Notes: generated by a model from the sequence alone, not told the origin. Positions 43,243 through 52,522 are shown, counted from the stretch's first letter. The stretch is 64,000 nt of DNA from Brevibacterium renqingii (GCF_017808105.1 NZ_JADBHF010000001.1:186001-250000), one strand, 5' to 3'. Made by a program: numbers and translations.

Positions 43243-44160
43243 ATGACGATCTTCGACGATCCCCGTTTTTTGGCACAGGAGCTGGAGCGCGTGGGGCACA
43301 TCGTCGCACCCGAACTCGCGACCACCTGTGTGCTCGCCCACCGCCTCGGCAAACCTCTGCTGTGCGAGGGCTCCCCGGGCGTGGGCAAGACGAGTCTGGC
43401 CCGAGCGCTCGCCCGCGCCTCCGGCGGCCCTTTCATCCGGCTGCAGTGCCACGACGGGCTCGAGGCCAGCCAAGCGCTCTACGACTGGGACTTCGCGAAG
43501 CAGATCCTCCACGTGCGCACGATCGAGGCGGCGTCCGGCTCGGCGGGGGAGCGCATCGACGCGCTCCGCCTCGACGATGAGCTCCACGACCGGGCCTTCC
43601 TGCTCGCCCGTCCGATCCTGCGCGCGATCGAGGACTCGCGGGGACTCGGGCCCGACGAGCCGCGACCGGTGCTGCTCATCGACGAGATCGACCGCGCCGG
43701 CGACGAATTCGACGCCCTGCTGCTCGAGGCGCTCGCCGACTGGTCGGTCACCGTGCCCGAACTCGGCACGATCTCGACGCAGACTCCGCCGCTGGTCATC
43801 CTCACCTCGAACCGCACCCGCGACCTCCACGACGCCCTGCGCAGACGCTGCCTCTACCAGTGGTTCGACCAGCCCGGTGCCGAGGCGGAATCACGGATCC
43901 TCTCCCTGCACGTCCCCGAGGCCGACGAGTCCCTGCGCCGGGCCGTCATCGCTGCGGCCAACCGACTCCGCAGCGCCGATCTGCTCAAACCCCCCGGCAC
44001 CGCCGAGGCCATCGACTGGCTGCGCGCCCTGCACGCCCTCGGCCTCGGCGAACTCGACGACCCAGCGATCGCGGCGACGCTCTCCGCCGTCCTCAAGGAC
44101 GCCGACGACCTCGCCCCCGCCCGCACAGTTCTCAGCCCATTCGGAGAGGATGGAACGTGA
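43243..44160 (+). CDS. MoxR/CoxD-type AAA+ ATPase
   Basis: 305 aa from the ATG at 43243, with GGGAGGAGG upstream. Walker A is GSPGVGKTS (~43-51), Walker B is VLLIDEIDRA, sensor 1 is in VILTSNRTRDL, and the arginine-finger region is DALRRRCLYQWFDQP. CoxD-type ATPases work with a VWA protein (CoxE) to insert or activate the metal-sulfur centre of molybdenum hydroxylases. The next gene is a CoxE-like VWA protein and overlaps by 4 nt, as expected. It links the hydantoinase operon to the molybdenum enzyme 10 kb away. Confidence 0.92.
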   Translation: MTIFDDPRFLAQELERVGHIVAPELATTCVLAHRLGKPLLCEGSPGVGKTSLARALARASGGPFIRLQCHDGLEASQALYDWDFAKQILHVRTIEAASGSAGERIDALRLDDELHDRAFLLARPILRAIEDSRGLGPDEPRPVLLIDEIDRAGDEFDALLLEALADWSVTVPELGTISTQTPPLVILTSNRTRDLHDALRRRCLYQWFDQPGAEAESRILSLHVPEADESLRRAVIAAANRLRSADLLKPPGTAEAIDWLRALHALGLGELDDPAIAATLSAVLKDADDLAPARTVLSPFGEDGT

Positions 44161-45356
44161 GGACCCTGACGGACACCTTCCTGACCCTTGGCATCCGGCT
44201 GCGGGCCGCGGGACTGCCTGCAGACCCGGACGCGGTGCGGTCGCTCATCACGGCCGCGGCCTGCCTCGACCCGCTCGATCCGCAACAGGTCCGAGCCGCG
44301 TCCCGGGCGCTGACCTGCACCCGACCCGAACATCTGCGCCTCCACGATGCGATCTTCGACGCCGTCTTCGGACTGGCAGGCAGACAGGATGCCGAGGAGC
44401 CGGGCATCGACGTCGAATACCCCCGGCCCGAGATGAGCACAGAGGGCGGAAGCGGGGAAGCGAGCGAGATCACCGAAGCTGGCCGGACCGAACATCTGCG
44501 CCATGTCGACCTCGGGTTCGAACACGGCAGTGAAGCCGCCGCCCTCATCGACGGCGTCGTCTTCCGACCACCGCGCGGCCTTGCACATCGGACTCGCCCG
44601 GGACACACCGGCATCATCGACGCCCCTCGGATCCTGCGCAGGCTCATCCGCTCCGAGGAGATCTCAGCGATCCCGCGCAGGCGCAGCCTCCATCGCCGGC
44701 GTCCCGTCACCCTCGTCGCCGATGTGTCCGCCTCGATGACCGTGTGGCGGGAGTCCGCGCTGCGCTTCCTCGCCCGCGGCTCCGCAGTGCTCGGTGCCCG
44801 CTGCTTCACGGCGGGGACCCGCCTGACCAGAGTCGACGGACGCGCACGTGCTGCGGCCGGGCACGGGCGAGGAGGCAGCGGTGTCGCCTCGGCGCTGGGT
44901 GAGGTCCTCGACGCGGGGGCCGGGACGCGCCTCGGCGATTCTCTGACCGAACTCCTCAGCGAGCGGATGAAGGACCTGGTCCGCGGCAGCATCCTCGTCG
45001 TCATCAGCGACGGCTGGGAACACGGGGACTGTGCGGAGCTCGACATCGCCTGTGCGCGGCTGGCCCGGCTCAGCCATCGGTTCCTCTGGGCCAATCCCCG
45101 CGCCGGACGCGTAGGATTCGAAGCGCGCACTCGAGGCCTGGCCGTCGCGGCGGCGCATACCGAGGCCGTGCTTCCGGCGACCACCGTCGCCCAGTGGCAG
45201 AACGTCGCCGACCTCATCGCTGCACCGGGATCGTCCCACGGCACCGGCGACGGAGGCGCGTTTGCGACTCCGCGAGCTGTCGGTGGACCTGTGACCGCCG
45301 TGGACGCGACTGCGAGCGCTGTGCCGACAGCGACCGATCAGGGGGCGCACGCATGA
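44157..45356 (+). CDS. VWA-domain protein, CoxE-like
   Basis: 399 aa from a GTG that overlaps the MoxR-type stop. The N-terminal half is helical, with an acidic linker. The VWA domain begins at ~180: the MIDAS motif is DVSASM (D-x-S-x-S), and ILVVISDGWEHGD carries the second acidic patch. The C-terminal tail is Gly/Thr/Ala-rich and likely disordered. CoxE pairs with CoxD in maturation of CO dehydrogenase-type enzymes. It overlaps the XdhC gene by 4 nt. Confidence 0.88.
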   Translation: MRTLTDTFLTLGIRLRAAGLPADPDAVRSLITAAACLDPLDPQQVRAASRALTCTRPEHLRLHDAIFDAVFGLAGRQDAEEPGIDVEYPRPEMSTEGGSGEASEITEAGRTEHLRHVDLGFEHGSEAAALIDGVVFRPPRGLAHRTRPGHTGIIDAPRILRRLIRSEEISAIPRRRSLHRRRPVTLVADVSASMTVWRESALRFLARGSAVLGARCFTAGTRLTRVDGRARAAAGHGRGGSGVASALGEVLDAGAGTRLGDSLTELLSERMKDLVRGSILVVISDGWEHGDCAELDIACARLARLSHRFLWANPRAGRVGFEARTRGLAVAAAHTEAVLPATTVAQWQNVADLIAAPGSSHGTGDGGAFATPRAVGGPVTAVDATASAVPTATDQGAHA

Positions 45357-46486
45357 ACGAGGCCGACGAGATCCTCGCCTGGCTGGACGGAGGTCGGGAC
45401 TTCGCACTCGCCGTGGTGACGAAGACCTGGTCATCGGCGCCGCGACCGGCGGGCGCGATGATGGCCGTCGCCGCGGACGGACAGGTCATCGGCAGCCTCT
45501 CGGGCGGATGCGTCGAATCCGCCGTGCACGAACTCGCACTCGAGGTCCTCAGCACCGGTCGTGCGGCCTCGGCCCATTACGGAACGAGCGATGCGGAGGC
45601 GTTCGCAGTAGGGCTGGCCTGTGGAGGACAGATCGACGTCCTCGTCACCCCCGTCCTCGAGCCCGCCGCTGTCTCCCGACTCCGGATCTACCTCGAGGCG
45701 GTCTCCGGATCCCGTGCGGCAGCACTGGCTCTCGAGCTGCCGGGAGCCACCGAGGAGGACGGCGCAGAACTTGACGGACCGAGCCGCATTCTCGCCCTCG
45801 ACGCGGAAGGGAGAGCGCACGGTGACTTCGCTCATGAGCGCCTCACCGAACACATCTCCACCGACGCCCGAGCGATGATTGCCGACGGCGCCACCGGGAT
45901 CCTCGAATACGATGAGACGGGACGTCGCCTCGGCTCGGGCACTCGCGTCTTCGTCACCACCTCGACGCCTCCACCGCGCCTGCTCATCTTCGGTGCCATC
46001 GACTATGCCGCGGCCCTGGCCGAGCTCGGCCGGTTCCTCAGCTACCGAGTCACGGTCTGCGACGCCCGGCAGGTGTTCACCACCGCAGAGCGCTTCCCCG
46101 CGGCCCACGAGGTCGTCGTCAGCTGGCCCCACCGCTACTTCGCCGCCGAGGCCGCAGCCGGTCGCATCGATGCCTCGACCGTGGTCGCCGTGCTCACCCA
46201 CGACCTCAAGTTCGACGTCCCGGTCCTCCTCGAGGCAGTCCGGTCTGCGGCCGGGTATGTCGGTGCCCTGGGGAGCCGGCGCACGCACACCCAACGCACC
46301 GAGGCTCTTCTCGAGTCCGGGGCGAGCGAGGAGGAGATCGCGCGGATCCACGGTCCCATCGGTCTCGACCTGGGCGCACGCTCTCCCGAGGCGACCGCGC
46401 TCTCGATCCTCGCCGAAGTGCTCGCCGAGAGGTCGCAGGGCACCGGGGCGTCCCTGAGCGCGACCACCGGAGCGATCCACCGCTGA
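45353..46486 (+). CDS. xdhC: XdhC/CoxF family molybdenum cofactor sulfuration/insertion protein
   Basis: 377 aa. The N-terminal XdhC segment contains GSLSGGCVESAVHELALEVL and GLACGGQIDVLV. The C-terminal Rossmann domain reads LLIFGAIDYAAALAELGRFLSYRVTVCDAR, and the family tail is YVGALGSRRTHTQRTEALLESGASEEEIARIHGPIGLDLGARSPEATALSILAEVLA. XdhC binds and protects the Mo cofactor and hands it to the hydroxylase large subunit. It ends the rightward operon and converges on the FdrA-YlbE fusion gene. The enzyme it serves is probably the three-subunit hydroxylase at 54-58 kb. Confidence 0.93.
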   Translation: MNEADEILAWLDGGRDFALAVVTKTWSSAPRPAGAMMAVAADGQVIGSLSGGCVESAVHELALEVLSTGRAASAHYGTSDAEAFAVGLACGGQIDVLVTPVLEPAAVSRLRIYLEAVSGSRAAALALELPGATEEDGAELDGPSRILALDAEGRAHGDFAHERLTEHISTDARAMIADGATGILEYDETGRRLGSGTRVFVTTSTPPPRLLIFGAIDYAAALAELGRFLSYRVTVCDARQVFTTAERFPAAHEVVVSWPHRYFAAEAAAGRIDASTVVAVLTHDLKFDVPVLLEAVRSAAGYVGALGSRRTHTQRTEALLESGASEEEIARIHGPIGLDLGARSPEATALSILAEVLAERSQGTGASLSATTGAIHR

Positions 46487-46515
46487 CGGCGGTCTGCCCC
46501 GGTGGGCGCAGGGCA

Positions 46516-49494
46516 TCAGCGCCGCTGTGCGCTCAGGCCCTCGATCGCCGAGGTGAAGCATTCGGCCGGCGGCGTGACGAGTCCCGCGCCCACCTGGCCG
46601 ACTCCGGCCACCTTCCCGGCCATACCGGTGTTGATCTGCGGCAGCACGTGCGTACGGAGCACCTTCGCGAGGTCGATTCCGCTCGGCACCCCGCGGAACT
46701 CGAGGACGGGGATCTGATGCTGCGGATGCTCGCCGAGGGTGATCTCATACATCCGTCGGGTGGTGTCGACCGCGAAGGCGACGTCCCCGCCGACGAGACG
46801 CACGACCGCGGGGGCTGCGGCCATCGCGAGGCCGCCGATGCCCGCGGTCTCCGTGATCGCGGAGTCGCCGATGTCGGGATTGGCGTCCTCGACGCCGTAG
46901 GAGCCGAGGTAGAGACCGTCGGCGATCTGCGCCGGGCCCGAGTACCACTGCTCACCGGTGCCGGCGAGCTGAATGCCGAAGTCCGTGCCGTTGCGGGCCA
47001 TGGTGACGACGAGAGTCGAGCCGGGCACCCCCTTCGCCGCCGCCATGGCGAGCTTGCACGTGGGCATGACGAGGTTGAGCGCGAAGTAGTCGTTGGCGCC
47101 GAGGAAGCGCGCGACCTCGGCGAGGTCGTCAGCGGGGAAGTCGAGGGTGAAGAGCTTCGGCATGATGTCACGGAGGAAGAGCAGGGTCGCCGTCCGATTG
47201 CGGTTGTGCCCCTCGTCCCCGGACTGGAGCATCTGCGTGACGTAGTTCTTCGTGTCCAGAGGCCCGGTGGCGGCCAAGGCCGCGGCGAGCACGGGGCCGA
47301 GCACATCGCGCATCCACTTCAGGCGAGTGAGCACCTCCTCGTTGTTCGCGCCGTAGCGCAGCACCTTGCCGAGGCCCTCGTTGAGAGAGCAGTAGGCGCG
47401 ATTGCCGTGGACCGGGTCGATGAGCTCGAACATCCACATCGAGGGGCTGACCACGCCGGCCATCGGCCCGACCGCGTCACGGGAATGGCAGGGGGCGAAG
47501 GAGAAACGGCCATCGGCGAGACCAGCCTCCGCTGCCTCCAACGTCTCGGCGAGTCCTTCGAAGACGACGGCGCCGGCCAGAGCCCCGCGCATCGGGCCAG
47601 AGGCTCGGTCCCACTCGAGCGGAGGGCCGGAGTGGAGGAACTCGTCCTCGCGCAGTCCGAGGCACTCGCGGGCCGGTCGAAGCCCCACGACTTCGGCCCC
47701 GGCGGCAAGCATGCGCTCAACCGCCTGGGCGTTCGCCTCCCGGCGACGGGGGTCGGCCATCACCTGGTAGAGCGCGGCCGGATCGCCGAGGGCGGGCTTC
47801 CACGGAACCTCCGTCACAGGCACAGCCTGGGCACGCAGCTCCTCGGCGAAGAGGCTCAGGCCCACGGAGACCACGGAGGGTGCGGTTTCGAGCAGGCCCG
47901 AGAGGCTCTGGGTGCCGGCTGAGTCGGTCGCTGCCTGTGGGCCGGAGGAATTCGGGCAGGCGCGCGACGGTGGCATCGAGGATTCGGTGACCGTACTCAC
48001 CTGTGCCTCGTAGCCGAGGTGGGCGAGTGCACGGGCGCTCGCATCAGCGTTCGAGAGAAACACCTCGGCGCCGGCGGCGACGAGCGCGCGGACGGCGGCA
48101 GAGAAGTCCTGCGGATCGGCACTCGTGCCGATGAGGCTGACGACGACGGGCAGGACTCGGCCTTCTTCGGCGGCCGCCGACTTGGCCTCGGTGATCGCTG
48201 CGGCCAGATCATCGGCGGGATCCGCGTGGGCGCCGTGGCCGAGCACGAGGTCGAGCAGCAGCACACCGGCCCGGGGGCCGAGATCCCGGATCGCCTGCAG
48301 ACGCAGCGAGGGGTCGATCATCGGGTGGGCCCGGCCCCGGGTCATCTCGTCGGCACCGAAGTCGAGCACGGTGTGCGCGTCAGCGCTGACGGTCGTTCCG
48401 CTCACCAGTTCAGCCCCGGCCAGGGGGATGTTCGAAGAGATCGGGCCGAGCGCGGACCGCGCGATGAGCATCGCCTCATCGGCCATGGTCCCACCGCAGA
48501 ACAGGCCGATGAGCGAACCGGTCAGCGCCTCGGCCGGCTCGGAGACTCCCCAGTGCGGCCATTCGGGCACAGTGAAGTCGGCTGTGCTGAGGGCGGTTTC
48601 GACCCCGGCCGTGAGACTCGGGGAATCAGGGCCGAGGATCGCCCAGCTCACGCGCACTTCGAGTTCGGCGGCGAGGTCCTCGATCTCAGCGACCACCTCG
48701 GTGTCGGCGGGCTTCGAGACCACGATGATGTGCTCGGTCTCGGCGTCGACGGCGAGCGCCCGCAGGGCCTGTCGTGCACTGAGGCCGCCGACCTCGTGGG
48801 AGAGATCGCGTCCGCCCGTGCCTATGAGATGGCTGACCCCGGCCCCGGCGGCATCGAGGAGGACCGAGACTTGCTGGGCGCCCGTGCCCGAGGCCGCGAT
48901 GATGCCGAAGGTCCCGCGGCGCACCTCATTGGCGAATCCCAGTCCGACCCCTGAGATGATCGCGGTGCCGCAGTCCGGGCCCATGACGATGAGGTCGCGC
49001 TCGGCGGCACGAGTTTTGAGTTCGACCTCGGTCGAGACATCGACATTGTCGCTGAAGAGGAGCACCGAGGACCCGGAATCGAGGGCCGCGAGGGTTTCGA
49101 CTCCGGCGCTCTCGCCGGGCACCGAGACGAGAGTGAGCCCGGCGTCGGACCCGGCGAGCGCGGATTCGACGGTGAGTGCCGGCTGCACGGATCCGCCCGG
49201 GCCATTGGACTCGCGGGCGGCGGCGGCGAGCCTGTCGAAGGCGACGTCAACGGCGTTGCTGCCGTCTGACAGGGCCGCCTCAGACTGTGCGCGGATGGCG
49301 ATGATGAGGTCGTTCGGGGTGACCTCTTCGGCGATGTCGAAACCGGCTCCATGGATGAGGTCGAGATTGAGCTCCGAGGCCATCCCGATGAGGGCGTCGT
49401 CGACCCCGGGAGTGGTCTTGACCTCGGTCGAGACCTGCATGAGGGCGACCGAGTCGACGTAGACGCCGTGGCGGACGGTCAGTGAGCGTGGCAT
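46516..49494 (-). CDS. fdrA: FdrA-YlbE (AllF-AllG) fusion, putative oxamate carbamoyltransferase subunits
   Basis: 992 aa. Residues ~1-500 are an FdrA protein with an acyl-CoA-synthetase-like fold (DLIVMGPDCGTAIISGVGLGFAN; GIIAASGTGAQQVSVLLDAAGAGVSHLIGTGGRDLS; LLDLVLGHGAHADP). A Ser/Pro-rich linker at ~505-530 joins it to a DUF1116/YlbE domain (~535-992: VMADPRRREANAQAVERM, FAPCHSRDAVGPMAGVVSPSMWMFEL, LNEGLGKVLRYGANNEEVLTRLKWM, GIDLAKVLRTHVLPQINTGMAGKVAGVGQVGAG). In E. coli these are separate proteins, reported with YlbF as the three parts of oxamic transcarbamylase (AllFGH), which phosphorolyses oxalurate to oxamate and carbamoyl phosphate. Its start overlaps the DUF2877 gene by 16 nt. Confidence 0.88.
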   Translation of the reverse strand: MPRSLTVRHGVYVDSVALMQVSTEVKTTPGVDDALIGMASELNLDLIHGAGFDIAEEVTPNDLIIAIRAQSEAALSDGSNAVDVAFDRLAAAARESNGPGGSVQPALTVESALAGSDAGLTLVSVPGESAGVETLAALDSGSSVLLFSDNVDVSTEVELKTRAAERDLIVMGPDCGTAIISGVGLGFANEVRRGTFGIIAASGTGAQQVSVLLDAAGAGVSHLIGTGGRDLSHEVGGLSARQALRALAVDAETEHIIVVSKPADTEVVAEIEDLAAELEVRVSWAILGPDSPSLTAGVETALSTADFTVPEWPHWGVSEPAEALTGSLIGLFCGGTMADEAMLIARSALGPISSNIPLAGAELVSGTTVSADAHTVLDFGADEMTRGRAHPMIDPSLRLQAIRDLGPRAGVLLLDLVLGHGAHADPADDLAAAITEAKSAAAEEGRVLPVVVSLIGTSADPQDFSAAVRALVAAGAEVFLSNADASARALAHLGYEAQVSTVTESSMPPSRACPNSSGPQAATDSAGTQSLSGLLETAPSVVSVGLSLFAEELRAQAVPVTEVPWKPALGDPAALYQVMADPRRREANAQAVERMLAAGAEVVGLRPARECLGLREDEFLHSGPPLEWDRASGPMRGALAGAVVFEGLAETLEAAEAGLADGRFSFAPCHSRDAVGPMAGVVSPSMWMFELIDPVHGNRAYCSLNEGLGKVLRYGANNEEVLTRLKWMRDVLGPVLAAALAATGPLDTKNYVTQMLQSGDEGHNRNRTATLLFLRDIMPKLFTLDFPADDLAEVARFLGANDYFALNLVMPTCKLAMAAAKGVPGSTLVVTMARNGTDFGIQLAGTGEQWYSGPAQIADGLYLGSYGVEDANPDIGDSAITETAGIGGLAMAAAPAVVRLVGGDVAFAVDTTRRMYEITLGEHPQHQIPVLEFRGVPSGIDLAKVLRTHVLPQINTGMAGKVAGVGQVGAGLVTPPAECFTSAIEGLSAQRR

Positions 49495-50684
49495 GGATGA
49501 GTCCCTTTCGATGAGTGCTGGATCGGAGTGCGGGTCGGAGTCCGCGGGCCGTCGCCGCCGCGGATGCGGATCATCGCCGCGGTTGGAGGCCGGGATGGTG
49601 ACAGCGAACGGCTCACTCCCGGCCGCGTTGAGCGGCTGCAGGTGAGAGCTGTGAGGACGGCGAGGAACCCCGTGAACAGGTCGTGGCCGGAACTGTGACC
49701 GATCCCGTCGAGCGGAGAGAGCACGGCGGGGAAACCTGCTGCCGGGGTTGCGAAGGCGGCTGACCGAGGCGGTGGTTCTCTCCTGGGCGTGGTGAGCAGC
49801 CTGTGGGCGGCTTCGACCGCCGCCGCGACCTCGGGCACGCAGTGACCGGCTACGGCCGCACGGATGAGCGCTGCCGACAGTGCAGGAGTCGCTTGGGCGA
49901 GGTCGATGGGTTCGAGTGTGCGCGAAAGCAGATCGAGCGGACGGTTCCTGCCTGTGGATCGGAGCGCGAGGGCGATGCCGGACAGAGCGTCGTCACCGCT
50001 GGGGGTGCTGCCGGGTCCGGCGCCGATGAGAGCTCGAACCCCGGCCTCGGTGTCGGCCACGTCCTCGTCGAGGAGGGCGGAGGCGAGGTCACCGGCACGG
50101 GAGCCCAGATCCGACAGCCCGGGACGCAGATGGCCGGCCAGGGCAACCAGCGTTATTGGGTCGAGGCCCTTCCACAGCTGTGTCTTCACACGAAGCGGCC
50201 GGTGCGTGCGGACGATGTGGAGCGCAAAGTCAGGGAACCCAATCCACCGAGGTGAGGGGACATGGTCCTCGAAGATCGGCGGATGAGAGCCGAGTCGCAT
50301 CGGTGAGACGGCGGGGACCACCCGCGCAGTGGTTCCGGCCCGCAGTGTAGCGAGGTGCGTGCTGTCGAGCTGCGGGACGCTGAGCCCGAAGGGCAGGAGC
50401 AGGGCGCCGGGCCCCATGATGGGCAACAGGCGCCGGCCGGGACCTCGGGGACCTTCGCTGTCGCCGACTGCGAGGTAGAGCCCTGCGGCGAACACATGGA
50501 CCACCTCGGCAGGAGCCAGGCGGGCTTCGGAGGGAGCGTGGCGGACTTCGACGGGGGCTTGGCGGGCTTCGGCGGAGTCGCGGGCGATCGGGGAATGCTC
50601 AGCGCCGCCGACCCGTGCCGCATCGATCCGGGGGACCGGCAGGAGGGAAGCGGTGGCAGGAAGAACCACGGACCGAGACCTCAT
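49479..50684 (-). CDS. DUF2877 protein (AllH/YlbF-like), putative oxamate carbamoyltransferase third subunit
   Basis: 401 aa from the ATG at 50684; the frame continues upstream but would run into the divergent regulator. The DUF2877 signature is in GVRALIGAGPGSTPSGDDALSGIALAL, followed by GHSSGHDLFTGFLAVL. An N-terminal insertion consists of heptad-like repeats (AEARQAP, VEVRHAP, SEARLAP) encoded by 21-bp DNA repeats. The C-terminal tail is Arg/Ser/Pro/Thr-rich. It overlaps the FdrA-YlbE fusion gene, the same pairing as ylbF with fdrA-ylbE in enterobacteria. No Shine-Dalgarno is visible, and only 35 bp separate it from pucR. Confidence 0.82.
   Translation of the reverse strand: MRSRSVVLPATASLLPVPRIDAARVGGAEHSPIARDSAEARQAPVEVRHAPSEARLAPAEVVHVFAAGLYLAVGDSEGPRGPGRRLLPIMGPGALLLPFGLSVPQLDSTHLATLRAGTTARVVPAVSPMRLGSHPPIFEDHVPSPRWIGFPDFALHIVRTHRPLRVKTQLWKGLDPITLVALAGHLRPGLSDLGSRAGDLASALLDEDVADTEAGVRALIGAGPGSTPSGDDALSGIALALRSTGRNRPLDLLSRTLEPIDLAQATPALSAALIRAAVAGHCVPEVAAAVEAAHRLLTTPRREPPPRSAAFATPAAGFPAVLSPLDGIGHSSGHDLFTGFLAVLTALTCSRSTRPGVSRSLSPSRPPTAAMIRIRGGDGPRTPTRTPIQHSSKGTHPCHAH
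50512..50574. repeat. Three 21-bp repeats inside the DUF2877 gene
   Basis: Units start at 50512, 50533 and 50554 and share GGnGCnnGGCGGnCTTCGnnG. They encode three copies of a 7-residue unit (A/V/S-E-A/V-R-x-A-P) on the minus strand. The period is a multiple of three, so the coding frame is preserved. Confidence 0.7.
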
Positions 50685-50719
50685 TTCGACAGAGTATCCC
50701 GCCCTGTTATCGTCAATGC
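50685..50719 (+). promoter_or_regulatory. Leaderless-type promoter of the PucR regulator
   Basis: TTCGAC (50685-50690), a 17-bp spacer and TATCGT (50708-50713) put the transcript start at about 50720, which is the A of the ATG. The whole divergent spacer is only 35 bp, so the leftward DUF2877 promoter must share it, and one regulator site would control both directions. Confidence 0.5.
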
Positions 50720-52522
50720 ATGTCAAATGATGCCAAGGATTCGGGATTCGGTCAGCAGGAATTGACATTCGACGCGGGAGTAGGACACGGTTTCTCCGCC
50801 GAATCCCTCACCGTGGCGGATGTGCTCAGCCTGCCGAGCATGCGTGGGGCCAGACTCATCGGCGGTGCCGCCGGTCTCGACAGAGTCGTCGAGCTGTCGA
50901 ACGTCATGGAGGTCCCGGACATCCTGCCTTGGGTCAAGCCCGGGGAGCTGATGCTCACGACCGCGTATCCGATCCGTGACCGTCCCGAGGACCTCGCGGG
51001 TCTGCTCGAGACCTTCGACCGGCACGGACTGGCGGCCATCGGCCTCAAATCCGGGCGTTATCTCGAGCAGATTCCCGAGGCTGCCGTGAGAGCCGCGGAT
51101 GCCCTCGGCCTGCCGCTCATCCACCTCGGCGAGGACGTCGGCTTCGACGAAATCATGCAGGAGGTGCTCACCGGCAATCTCGACCGGCGCGCTCAGGTCA
51201 TCGCCCGCACGGAGGCGTCGATGCGCGAACTCGTCGATGTTGTGGTCGGCGGCGGGGACCTCGAGGACGTGTGCCGCATGCTCGCGCAGTGGACGGGCGT
51301 GGCCGCTGCGGTGACGACGCTTGACGGCCGTGTGAGATGTTTGCGCACGGCCGATGCGGAGGTCTCGTCTGCCGAAGTCTCCGCTCTCGAGTGCTTCGAC
51401 CGTTCGGGCCGGTTCCGTGTCGAGGACGAACCCGCCGGCGTCAGTCGACGCGGCGAACCCCGAGGCGGCAGCGGAGACGCGCACACTGCACGCACAGGAT
51501 CCGGCCGAGACGATAACAGTACCGCGAGCGAGGCACTGAACTGGGGAAACGTCGTCATCGAGGGTGGTCGGCGGCCGGCGGCCGAGACTCTGCCCGCCGC
51601 TTCGAACCTCGGCCGGATCGTCGCCTTCGGCGCCCAGGCGCTGCGAGCGGGCGACTTCCGTCTGCTCGAGCAGGCCGCGGCCGCGGCCGCCCTCGTCATC
51701 ACCCGTGAGCAGGCCATCACCGCTGTCGAGAGCAAGTACCGCACCGACTTCGTCCTCGAAGTGCTGCGCGGTCACATCGCCTCGAGTGACCGGGTGCTCT
51801 CCCACGCACACTCGCTCGGCTGGGACCTCGACCGGCCGATCAGCATTGCGGTCGCCGAGGTGGATTCCGAAGCCGATTCCACGGACGCGAGCAATAAACG
51901 CACGATGCAGTCGCTGTTCGCCGACGCTTGGACGAAGGTCGTCTCCCAGTTCGACCCTCGTGCGGCGGTAGTCGGCTCGGGCGATCAGGTGATCGTGCTC
52001 CTGGCAGCGGAGCCGCGAGAGAGGATCGTCCGTCGCTTGGAGGAATTCGTCTCCTCGGTGAGGGGGCACGGGGGAGGCGGCCGACGACAGTTCTCCGTCG
52101 GGATCTCTCGTCCCGCCGAGGGCGTCTCGCGTCTGGCACCGGCCTATCAGGAGGCGATGCGGGCGCTCGAGGTCGGTCGGCAGCTCGCCCGCGGTCAGGG
52201 TCTGCGTCACTATGACTCTCTCGGCGTCTACCGACTGCTGCTCCAAGTCGGGGAGCAGACCGAGCTGCGCAACTTCGCCGAAGAGGTCCTCGGACCATTG
52301 GCGACTGATGCCAAGGAGGAGTACGCAGGCCTGCGCGAGACCCTGCAGGAGCTGCTCGACCACAATCTCAACGTCGCCGAGACCGCGCGGGCGCTGTTCT
52401 TCCACTACAACACTCTCCGCTACCGGATCGGCAAGCTTGAGCAGATGGTCGGTCCCTTCACCGAGGACCCGGACCTGCGGCTCTCCCTCGCGCTCGCCCT
52501 GCAGATCGTCAAGCTGCCCTGA
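50720..52522 (+). CDS. PucR-family transcriptional regulator
   Basis: 600 aa. The N-terminal PucR (purine catabolism) domain is SLTVADVLSLPSMRGARLIGGAAGLDRVVELSNVMEVPDILPWVKPGELMLTTAYPI. A middle GGDEF-like region follows, and the C-terminal HTH_30 is LRETLQELLDHNLNVAETARALFFHYNTLRYRIGKLEQMVGPF. An Arg/Gly/Ser-rich loop near 255-290 looks variable. B. subtilis PucR responds to allantoin-type ureides. Its position between the FdrA-YlbE/DUF2877 operon and the permease/hydroxylase operon makes it the obvious regulator of both. Confidence 0.9.
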   Translation: MSNDAKDSGFGQQELTFDAGVGHGFSAESLTVADVLSLPSMRGARLIGGAAGLDRVVELSNVMEVPDILPWVKPGELMLTTAYPIRDRPEDLAGLLETFDRHGLAAIGLKSGRYLEQIPEAAVRAADALGLPLIHLGEDVGFDEIMQEVLTGNLDRRAQVIARTEASMRELVDVVVGGGDLEDVCRMLAQWTGVAAAVTTLDGRVRCLRTADAEVSSAEVSALECFDRSGRFRVEDEPAGVSRRGEPRGGSGDAHTARTGSGRDDNSTASEALNWGNVVIEGGRRPAAETLPAASNLGRIVAFGAQALRAGDFRLLEQAAAAAALVITREQAITAVESKYRTDFVLEVLRGHIASSDRVLSHAHSLGWDLDRPISIAVAEVDSEADSTDASNKRTMQSLFADAWTKVVSQFDPRAAVVGSGDQVIVLLAAEPRERIVRRLEEFVSSVRGHGGGGRRQFSVGISRPAEGVSRLAPAYQEAMRALEVGRQLARGQGLRHYDSLGVYRLLLQVGEQTELRNFAEEVLGPLATDAKEEYAGLRETLQELLDHNLNVAETARALFFHYNTLRYRIGKLEQMVGPFTEDPDLRLSLALALQIVKLP

